This document shows positions 37,072-49,000 of a stretch of 64,000 bases of DNA, one piece after another; position 1 is the first letter of the stretch, and each line of letters starts with the position of its first letter. A model generated the notes under the pieces. That model was not told the DNA's origin. It was given only the letters and a program-made list of their open reading frames with translations, and did no database searches. Origin of the DNA: Mytilus edulis (Eukaryota; Mollusca; Bivalvia; Mytilida; Mytilidae); contig NC_092355.1 in assembly GCF_963676685.1 (NCBI RefSeq), positions 71,763,176 through 71,827,175 on the forward strand, given 5' to 3'. The position numbers and the translations under genes were made by a program.

Positions 37072-40000
37072 CTGAAATTAGGAATATATATAAGATGCAT
37101 AAACATTGTATTTCAATTCGAAAACAAACAATAGTACAAATATGGAGCCTTGTCTCTGTCCGTTCAAAATATAGTTCCCAAAATACTTTATCAACTTAAA
37201 ATTTTAGTCTTACAAACATGATGGTTTATGAGTTTTTATTGGCTTTGAACGTGCTATAAGTTATACAGCGAATTCTCTTTGGTCTGTATTTGTGTCGTTT
37301 TTTTTTTGTGAGTGATGTATAAATACCCTGCGACTTCTAGTCTATGTTTTTGTTAGATATGTTAGGCCTACTTCAACTGATTTGTATAGTTTGATCTTAT
37401 TTTATACTGTTACACGACTGTTCGAGGATTGGGAATGTTTGAGTGCTAACACGTATGTTGTACCTTTCGACATGCTAGACGTCTGTTATTATATTTTAGT
37501 TCCTGCATGAAGTGTAACAGTGTAACAGTATAAAATAAGAACAAACTATACAAATCAGTTGAAGTAGGCCTAACTTATCTAACAAAAGCATAGAATAGAA
37601 GTCGCAGGGTATTTATACATCACTCACAAAAAAAAAAAGACACAAAATATAGACCAAAGAGAATTCGCTGTATAACTTATAGCACGTTCAAAGCCAATAA
37701 AAACTCATAAACCATCATGTTTGTAAGACTAAAATTTTAAGTTGATAAAGTATTTTTGGTCTTCTGACATCAGACTCGGACTTCTCTTAAACTGATTTTT
37801 TTTATTATTATGAGGCTGACTTCATGCAGGAACTTCTTAGGAAGAAAGATAAGAAGTTAGCACTATCCTTTAACTCTACTTTTCGCTATATAGATGATGT
37901 TCTTTCACTAAATAATTCAAAATTTGGTGACTATGTGGAACGCATCTATCAAATCGAGCTAGAGATAAAGGATACCACAGATACAGTTAAGTCGGCCTCA
38001 TATCTTGACTCACATCTAGAAATTGACAATGAGGGTCGGTTGAAAACAAAACTTTACGACAAAAGAGATGATTTCAGCTTTCCAATTGTGAACTTTCCAT
38101 TTCTAAGTAGCAACATTCCAGCAGCACCTGCATACGGGGTATATATCTCCCAATTGATACGATATTCCCGTGCTTGCATTTCCTATCATGATTTTCTTGA
38201 TAGAGGGTTGCTGCTCACAAGGAAGCTATTAAACCAAAAGTTCCAAATGGTGAAGTTGAAATCATCCCTTCGTAAATTTTACGGACGCCATCACGAGTTG
38301 GTTGACCGTTATGGAATAACCGTATCACAAATGATATCGGATATGTTCCTTACGTCGTCACTACAATCCCCTTCCCTTTCCTGAATGTGACCTACCGAAT
38401 TAGACTATTTACCGGATTTGTTATCACATTAGCAACACGACGGGTGCCGCATGTGGAGCAGGATCTGCTTACCCTTCCGGAGCACCTGAGATCACCCCTA
38501 ATTTTTTGGTGGGGTTCGTGTTGTTTATTCTTTAGTTTTCTATGTTGTGTCGTGTGTGCTGTTGTTTGTTTGTCTTTTTTCATTTTTAGCCATGGCGTTG
38601 TCCCTTTGGTATCTTTCGTCCTTCTTTTATTAGTCAGGAGCCTATACTACACTGGTTGTCGTTGGTGCTTGTCTTTCATATTTGCTTTTCGTAAATTGTT
38701 TTGCTGAACAATACGCCGTTGGGTTTCTCAATTGAATATTCTCATATTTTCATGTCGAGTCATTTTATAGCCGACTATACGGTGTGGATTTTTTCTCTTT
38801 CGTACAATTTTAATCTCCGATCTATATATATTCTCGTCGCCTCTATATATCCGATTGGAAGATTCAAACATGCACTCTTTACTCAGTCAAACGTATACAT
38901 ATATCAACTACTGCAATTCCGGCTGGTATATTTAATGTGTGTTGAAATACGATATTATTTTGTGAAACAGATGAAATAAATGTGGTCTTACAACTATACA
39001 TTCAAATATTTTTTAACGTTGCAAAAACTGTTCGAAAATTAAAGTATATAAGTAAAATACCTTGCTATATCCCTTGGAATCAGTTAATTTTTCGTCAAGA
39101 TGTATTTTATCTAACTTCCATGAGTTGTTTTGGTTTCCTGATCGTGTCCATTTTAAATCTGACATCTGGTATATGTTTAGAGTTCCCATGTGCTCTCCAT
39201 ACATATGATATGTAAATGTCAGACACCGATTTACATCTAAACGGAAATAAAACAATAACAAACAGTATATTGTTATATACCTCTATTTGGTATTTCTGGT
39301 TACCGGAAATGTAGGACATAACTTATACTGTTTATTGTATTTTACGGGACTGTATACCTTTTTTATGTGTGTCGGCGGCGAACAATTAGTGTCGTCTGCC
39401 ATGTGTATGTTTGTTAAATGGCAGTAAAATAAAATTTGGATAACGAAAAGCGTGACTTCAATCCCATAGTCCCCCCAGACAACAAAAAGGATTGAAGCCC
39501 ACGACAGTATACTGTTAACCAACTTATTTTTCCGAGCTATTTATTATCTATAGACTTTGGGAGTAGAAAAATTATCGCGCATATAAATTGTCGCGAACAT
39601 ATGTAAATAGTTCCAGGATTATAATTTAGTAGGCCAGACGCGCGTTTCGTCTACATAAGACTCATCAGTGACGCTCATATCAAAATAGTTATAAAGCCAA
39701 ACAAGTACAAAGATGAACAGTATTGAGGATCCAAACCTCTAAAAAGTAGTGACAAATAGGGGTAAGGTAATATATGACTGGGGTAAGATAATCCTTAGTT
39801 TTTCGAAAAAATCATAGTTTTGTAAACAGCAAATTTATAAAAATGACCACATAATTGATATTCATGTCAACACCGAAGTGCTGAATACTTGGCTGGAGGT
39901 ACCCTCGGGAACGAAACGTATACCAGCATTGGTTTCGACCCAGTGGTTTAAATATTTATCAAAGGTACCAGGATTATAATTTAGTACGCCAGACGCGCGT

Positions 40001-43000
40001 TTCGTCTACATAAGACTCATTAGTGACGCTCATTTCAAAATAGTTATAAAGCAAAACAAGTACAGCGGTGAAGAGCTTTGGAAATCTTTGATGTTCCCTT
40101 ACTTCACTACATCCAGTAAATTTCAGAATCGCGAAATTAAATCGCCACAAAATGGATTAGAACGAGCTAAACGCGAAATAAAGTATCCGCGAAAATAAGT
40201 TGGTTTACAGTATCTGGTACTTACGTCTAAATAGTAAAAAATATAGATAAACAGAAAAAAATGAAAATTAGAATGAATATGTCCCCTATCTGATTATTTA
40301 CCGTACCAATACAGTTTTTTACATGGACTAATTCAACCTTGAAATAAAAATTAACTAGAAACTGACTGTCCTGCTATTCATGAATGACTGGCAAATACAA
40401 ACTCATTCAATATATCTGTTTTCATCTATCTATTCTAGTTTTCTGAGATATTTATAGATTATCGTTGTTCATCTCAACGATATTGATTCACTCCCTTGAG
40501 CAGGTACGGTGAAAGTAAGAGAAATGACCAATGATAATCTGTTTATCGCTATTTCACCTATGACCACGTTGTTAATTTCATGTGAGTTTCATTGACAATG
40601 CAACGTGTGCTGATACTTTCCAGCGATAATCTTTAATACCACGCGACTTTGCTGAGAAAGGAAATTATCAGTCAGCAAAATCAAAGGAAAATTTCGTAAA
40701 ATAACAATAATAATCAATAACGAAAAAAATGTTAAAAATCGTCACTTAAGGGAAATAACTCTAAGACTTCTGATTCGTCGTTTAAGGGCAATAATAAAAA
40801 GTTAAAAAACTTAGTGTTCAGGTAAAAGGACAAAAGGTTGATCCCGTGCCTTTGTCAGATTTTCATTGATTAAAGCGGTTTTCAAGAAAATACCCAAAAT
40901 TTGCATTTTACCTCAAGTTTTATTGTATATCTATGTCGACCATGCTTGTCAAAGGTTACAACAACAGACGCTAAGTGATTCGAAAAGCTCACTTGGCGCT
41001 CTTGAACAGGTCAGCTAAAACGAAAAGAATAGAAGCAACGACGATTGAAACATATTTGAAGTCAATTCATGTTTTGAGAGCCTATGAGTCCATAGCTTTC
41101 TTGTAAGTATCATTGTTATGTTGTATCAAGGAAGACATAATAAGAAATAATGTTCTAGAATATCTTACAGACAATAAGATTTTTTTTAGTCACTACAGTT
41201 TTGCTGAAATATTGTTTGATAATCGAATACCAGTCATTTATTTATAGTGTAGTTTTGAAATAAGCCAAATACTGAAAGGGCATAGTAATGGGTGATAAAC
41301 AAATAAAACACATTAAAATATGTATGTTTATCCTCTAAATAAAGGCAACAGTAGTATACCGCTGTTCAAAACTCATAAATCCATGGACAAAAAACAAAAT
41401 CGGGATAACAAACTAAAACCGAGGGAAACGCATTAAATATAAGAGGAGAACAACGACATAACACTAAAATGTAACACATATAGACAAAATCCCACGAGAA
41501 TAACAAATATAACATATATATATAACATCAAAACCAAATACATGAATTTGGGATAGACAAGTACCGTGACACGTCTTATCGCAATGTGAATTTACACTCA
41601 AAAATAAGAGAAAACAAACGACACAACGTTATAATGTAATACACACAGAAACGAACTATAATATAACAATGACCATATTCCTGACTTGGTACAGGGCATT
41701 TTTAAAGGAAAAAATGGTGGGTTGAACCTGGTTTTGTGGCATGCCAAACCTCGCACTTTTATGGCCATATGAAATATAACATCAAAATGACAACACAGGA
41801 CTACAATATAAATAAATTGGAGAACACAATTGACAAAGAATCACACGAACAACAGCCAACAAAAGGCAACAAGTTTAAAATTTTAATACGCCAGAAGTGT
41901 ATTTTGTCCACACAAGACCTATGTGTGACGCACAGATACAAAAGTTTGAAAGCCGAAACGAGTACAAAGTTGAACAGCATCGAGGACCAAAAGATCAAAA
42001 AGGTTGTGCCAAAAACGGCAAGGGTTTTCCGTTAAGTTACCAAATAAACGTTGTGTTTTATTTGAACCCTACAGAATCAAAGCACTGATGGCACCGTTGA
42101 TGAGTGATAGACCAACATTAGATGAAACGACTCAGTCGTACGAAATAAAGATAAATCGCATGACTTCGAACAACAATCATGTACTAGCTAGCACAAATTT
42201 AACCATAAATGCACTCTGTCTGTGGCTGTGGAATATCATGTGTATTTCTTCCCGATATATGTCTTACCTATATCAAGATTCTTTGATATCAATCTTGATT
42301 TTGCCCCACTCCTCAATGGATTACTAGTCTCAAAATAATAATAGTAGCATCCTTCATAGGCAGCCTCTGGGCCAGTTTGACTAGTTGGTGTTTTACCCTA
42401 CAATTTGACAGGTTAATGCATTATATCTGAACATATAAGTACTATTTGGTTTTTTGATAAATTGTAATGCATATTCAGTGGTATGTAATTGAATTATTTC
42501 TGACTTCTGAATCATATCGATGGTAAATTGTCATATATTTCCTTTTTGATAACGTTTATTATGATTGTGTACTTACCAAAACAAAATGATACAATAACAT
42601 ACGTAATGGAGCAACCACTAAACCTCAAGGGGGTTTATGTTTTTTTTCAGATATTTTTTTCGCGAACATTTTTATCTAGTTTTTTAACGCTATCAATCAA
42701 ATTGGTTTTTTTTGTCCGAATTAAACACTACAAATGTAAAGGCCATGGGGGAAATTCAAAATATTTATTTTTTTTGCTTTACCAGAATCGTCTTTATTCA
42801 AGTGAGAGATCAGAATAAATTATTGGGTAAAAAAACATACTCCTGAAGTATAATTGTTGTTCCCTAAGACTTACCGACCAGTGCATCCAATTTGCATCGT
42901 CAGATAAATCTTGCTGCAAAAAACAGTTTGGGTCTTCCTTGATTTCAAAATCGCATTTTAGATCTATAAAGAAATTATCTTAATATAATCGATAAGCGTT

Positions 43001-46000
43001 GCTTCTTGTTTATGACATAAACATAGTTTATGGTCCATGCGAGAGTTCCAGTTATTTATTTGATAAATATTTTATGTTCGTTTAGGTGAAACGAATTAGA
43101 ACATAAAGAAATTATCTTCATATAGATCACATGCAGTCATAACACTTTACTAATTTAGGCAACACGACTGGAACAACATATGCATCGGGATCTACTCACT
43201 CTTTTGGAGCACTTGGGATCACCTCTTGTTTTTGGTAGATTCTTGGGTTGTTAAGTTGGTATTTTTTATGTTGTGTATTGTGTCCTGTTGTTTGTCTTTT
43301 GATCGTTTTTTTTTTTAGTTCGCGAAGTTCAGTTCGTTTTCGACTTTGTGCTTTCACAACATAACAAAAATGTGGGTCATCCCTACCGTTTTCTTTTTTA
43401 CATAACAAATTAAATTAAGTAAAACAATTTCTATCTTGTTTGGAACTCATGACAAGTACACTTTAAGTGACATATCTCATTTATACTTATTCGCGTATCA
43501 TAGCTACATAATAATTATATAAGGTTGAGAATTGAAACGTGGAAAGTATCAAAGAGACAAAATCAAACCACAAAGCATAAAACAGTCCAAATATACCAGC
43601 GAGAAAATGCCGCCATCTGCATTGTATAAAAGGCTATCAATCAAAGAACATAATAATAACAAAAGTCAAACAAGAGGTTCCATCCAAATACATATCTTTG
43701 TATGAGACCAAGTACCAAAAAGTATTTGTTTGCAAGGCCGTTGAATATTAATCTATAGTATTAGATGAGAAGACCTCATTCTGTGTTTGTTGCCTCTCTA
43801 CCTTCCACAATAAATTATTCACCATTCCTCTGTGTCCTATATGTATCATGCATAGTCGCATTTGTACTTTTCGCTTATGAATATTCAGTTTTGATTATTT
43901 TGGGAGACAATCGAAAATAAAGGCGTCCGAATATTGTGTCCGTCAATGGACGTACTTTTTAGTCTTGGACAAGACCTCGCATTTTTCTGTATACTATGAT
44001 CATACATAACTATAACTATCCGCTTCTTTTAAACTTTGGTGAATAGTTGTCTTATTGGCAATCATACCCAAATCCTAAAGTTTATAACCATAAACCAAAA
44101 GTTGTTAAGTATACTGCTCGCAAATTAAGTATGTGTAAAGACACTACAACGTTCCTGTGTTAATGTTTCAGCTATACCTTCACAATCAGTCCCAAAAGAT
44201 CCACTGGTACAAGTACATGTGTATGATGAGCCATCAACCCTGCAAATTCCATTATTTTTGCATGGTAAACGGGAACATGGGTTAACTGTAAGATATTTAA
44301 ACAATGAAAACTCCAAAATATATTCACACGTAGATTTGAAAAGATGTTTACACAAATATATTTCTTAAATTTCGTATCATTAACGTTTATGGTATGTTTA
44401 AATGTACAGATAATGAACAAATGTGTATTAGTTTCATCAGAATGAAACATAAAATCAACATGATCAAGATTAAACGATCTGACAATAAGGCCTACGCGAT
44501 ATATTCTGATAACGTTGTATTTTGCTTACATGGACACTGGTTACCATACATATCAGTCTTAGTTTGACAGTGGTTTCCTGATATTCCATTCATGCATGTA
44601 CATGTATATGTAGACCCATTTATACCACAGATTCCGTTGTTTAAACAAGGTAAACTCGAACATGGTGTTACTGCAACATAAAACATCTTATAGTTAGAAG
44701 TTGTTTTTGTGGCTTATATATATTTTTTTATCGTGATAAGATTACATTATAATTTATCTAGAAATTAATAAAAGACCGAGGATTTGAACATATTAGCATT
44801 TCAACTATCTATAAAGATATCCTTACAGATGATTGTTCATACATCTTCGAACAGAATGAGTCACTTTCAGTCGAATAACCTCTAAAGTAGTATCCAAAAG
44901 TGTCATGTCATCTATATTAGTCCCTTGGAGCCTTTATCTATATAAGACTTTAATGATAAACCCGTGGTGCACATACGTACCATTATTTAAACAGTCTACG
45001 CCTGTACGCATAAAAAACAGTTTATTGATAATTTTGTATAATGTTGTCAAATCGTACAGTCTTGATTAACCGGTTACTCGGATATTCATTCAATCGATTA
45101 ACCGGTTAACCGGTAGTTTAATTTGACATTTTAATGCCCTATTATTGTAGTACCCTACAAATGTGCGTTTTTACAATACACGTCAGAGAATTGAAGTTTG
45201 TCCTTTGGCATTATAAGGCTTGTCTGTGGGGTTCCTGGCAAAGTTTGACTTTTAATCATTCATGCAATATCACCGTATCTACTATGGCGTTTGTAATAAC
45301 GCCAGATTGAAAAATAAAAAGAACCTTCTTGGTCTCTGAAATGTTTGGAACCGACTGATTCTTTCATTTTCTCTTGTTGTCTCAGAAAATAATGAAGGGT
45401 GTTTCGTTTTGAACTGATTTAGCCTTTTACTCGTAGCATCAAGTATACATTAATTACATTCACTTTGATTTGCATATCACAATTTTTGAGTTGGCATTTC
45501 GTTTAAACTACGACAAAGGCTTGCACCTTCAGATGTAGGTCTACGCAATAGTAGATCAAAACTTATATAATGAAGAAAATCGTAAAAATTAATCTGGTTA
45601 TTGATTTAAAGTTACTGTTTTATAAACATGTATGCTAATAATGTTTACTTAAATAAACTCATCATAGATACCTAAAAGTTTGCCTGGGGTAGAAAAGCCT
45701 TAGTATTTCAAAAAACTGAAAAATTTGTAAACAGTAAATTTATAGATATAACAATATCAATGACAATTCATGTCAGCATAAAAAGTGCCGACTACTGGGC
45801 TTGTGATACCCTCTGGGAAATATATCTCCACTAGCGGTGGCATCGACCCAGTGGCTGTAAATAAACTCATCATAGATAACAGGATTAAATTTAGTATATA
45901 CGTCAGACGCGCGTTTCGTCTACAAAAGATTGCTCCGAGCTGATCGGCAAGTTGTCTTAGTTCTGATTACGTCTATGATGTTTTATGCTTAACAGAAACA

Positions 46001-49000
46001 ATCAATATAGTGGACAATTGATCAGTCAAATTGATTACCATGACGAACATTTTTGAATAAGACAAAATTATTTAATGATCTCAATACATACACATTTTTA
46101 TCCAATCTATTGAAATTGACAAAACATTCGATTATCCGGTTAGCGTTTTTGGTATTCTGTCCTTTCAACCATTGACAACGCTTCAATTTTAAAATGCAAA
46201 AATTATGCAAAAATGATAAATAGAAGAACAAAATAGTCTTCGATTAAGCCACTATACAACTTTTAATACATATACACATACATTGTAAACAATGACACAC
46301 AGAAACTTTATGAATATTATGTAAAACGGCAAACAGCAGTGTCCTGATTTAACAGAGCATTGATTCGTATTATTTGAGCATGTATATCGGGGATCACTTA
46401 ATATTTTGACGCACTTCATCTGCTCATTTCGGAGATCAGGCGATTAGGTTTTCGTGTCGTTTTCAAAACGAATAACTATTTTTTTATAAGGTTTGTGTTG
46501 CATCAACTTCTATTAAGTGTTTTGTGTACTTTTGCTGGTCAATTTGTCTTTTTTGTTTTTAGCAACGGCGTTGTCAGGTTATTTTCGACTTTTGATTTTG
46601 AATTTCCCTTCGACATCTTTTCTCTCTCCTTTACAATGTATTTAGAATGAAAGACAATTTTTACAATATCAACAAAAAATTCAATACCTTCACAAGTCTC
46701 ACCGGAGAATCCTGGAGGACATTGACACGAGGCATGCAATGAACTCGTGGTGTACGTGCAGGTTCCATTATTTAAACAATCTACGCCTGAACATGGTGTG
46801 ACTAAAAACAAAAATTATAGCTAGCATATTGATAGCTGCAGTTTTCAATAAATTGATAATTTAAACCGTAAGCATATTTTGCAGGTTTTCCTAACCAAAA
46901 TAAAAGCAACAGTAGTATACCGCTATTTAATAGTAAAAAAATCGATTTTAAGCGGAAACAAATTTGAGTAACAAACAAAAACCAAGGGAAAAGCGTCAAC
47001 TATAAGAGGAAAACAAGAAACACTACTCAGACAAACATACATTGAAACGAACTGTTTGGTTACAACTGCCCTATTCTAACTTGGTTTCATACACCATGTT
47101 CTACATAAGAAAATGCCTGTACCATGTCAGGCTTTCTTTGAACTTTTGATTTTGACATTTGATTACGATTTTCCGTTTCGAAATTTCCTCGGGCGCGGTA
47201 TTTTGTTATTTGACTTTTGGTACAGGCCATATTAAGTATAACTGGGAGCTGAACATGGTTGTATGACTAGCCAAACCTTCCGCTTATACGGCAATGTTTA
47301 AAACGCGATACCGCAAAATGACAACATCACGTGACAGGAATAGATATAAAACCACGAATGCATAGCCCCTTTCTTCCTATGTTAAATTATGCAATTGTAA
47401 GCATTAATAGGTATATTTCTAATCACCTATCAGTGTCACCAAACTGATATACAATGAACTGATTGTATAATTTGGGACGAATAACTGGACACTTCATTGA
47501 TGAGTTTATCCCAAAACACCTGTCTATAGATGGACTGGTCTTAAATAAGAGAACCGGTTAAACCCCGCCCAGTCACGTGAAACAAATCAAGTAATATGTC
47601 TATACTATAATTTTCATGAATAGTGATATACATGAGATAAACTTTCAATATTAGAGCTTGCTACTTACTGCTGCAATACATGCCAGTAAAGCCTTCCGGA
47701 CATATACATTTGGGCGAAAAGTTATGAAGATAGCAAGTTCCGGTGTTCTCACAGATGAAATTATCACATGGTGTAACTGAAATTATATTGATAACGTAGA
47801 AATAGAACAACAATAATTATGATATGATATGTTCATGCCTTTAGATGTAACATGTAAGAGACACTAATGTTTTCACTGTGAAAGCGTCGAACTCGAAAAA
47901 GTTCTTATACTGTTTCTTTTTTAGAATGGTCTGTTTAATGTTTTGTCAACATTGTGATACCAGACTGTGCAACTACATCTTAATTCATTTCTAATATTAG
48001 ATAGTCAGAAAGATAAGTCCGTTACACAGTATGATAGTGACCTGGTGTGTAAATATATTTATGTCAGATATATTTTACAATCGCTTAATTCTATATTCAA
48101 GTCTTTAAAAAATTGAGAGTTTGGTTCATGCTGCTTGTTGTAATTGATTTTCAAATGAAAAATATTTCTTATGTTTACCTTCACATTTTGAACCGTTAAA
48201 ACCCTTAATGCAGCTACATATGGCTTTATCGTCAGACATCGAACAGCTACCATTATGAAGACAACCAACTCCTTCACAAGGTGACACTGAAAAGGTAGAG
48301 TTTAAATAGTTCTTTATTTTGTATTGGATTCCATAATTCATTTCATAAATCGATATCAATTTTATATTGGGTATAACCTTGGCACGTAACACGAAAGATT
48401 TGATTTTTTAAAATTTAAATTCAAGGAATGACGCATAACTATAAGTATTTACACTATGTAATGTCTAATCCTATTATTCAACTGAGAATAATGTTTGAGT
48501 CTCTAAATTGGTAAACGAGTATTCTTCCTGAAAAATTACATAACTGACGTATATAAAAAGATTACAATAATCAGATTACGAATTCGAAGTTCTTTTGTGG
48601 CAGAAGTCAGGGCAACACACTTCTTTTTAAACAGAGACATGTAAAATGCTATTTCCTGTCAGTCATAGTTTTAAATTTACCTCCGGGAGACATATAGTAA
48701 ATATTTTTTTTTGAAGATACAATGGATTCAAACATGTTAAAAAACTAATAAATAAAGCACAATGCTCTATATTGTCAGTACATACCTTTACATGATAACG
48801 CTAGCGATGTTAATGTAATAAGAGCAGCAGCCAGTCCAACACAAAGTATTATTGCAATCAACGATATAATCTTCCATTTTATCACTATCTTTTTTGTATT
48901 ACCTAAAACCGGTTTTGGAAGAGGAACATCATTTATATTGCTGATTTTTTCGGTTTTCACATCTTTCTTAATGTCTATATTTGACTTGTCTCTCTGTTTA

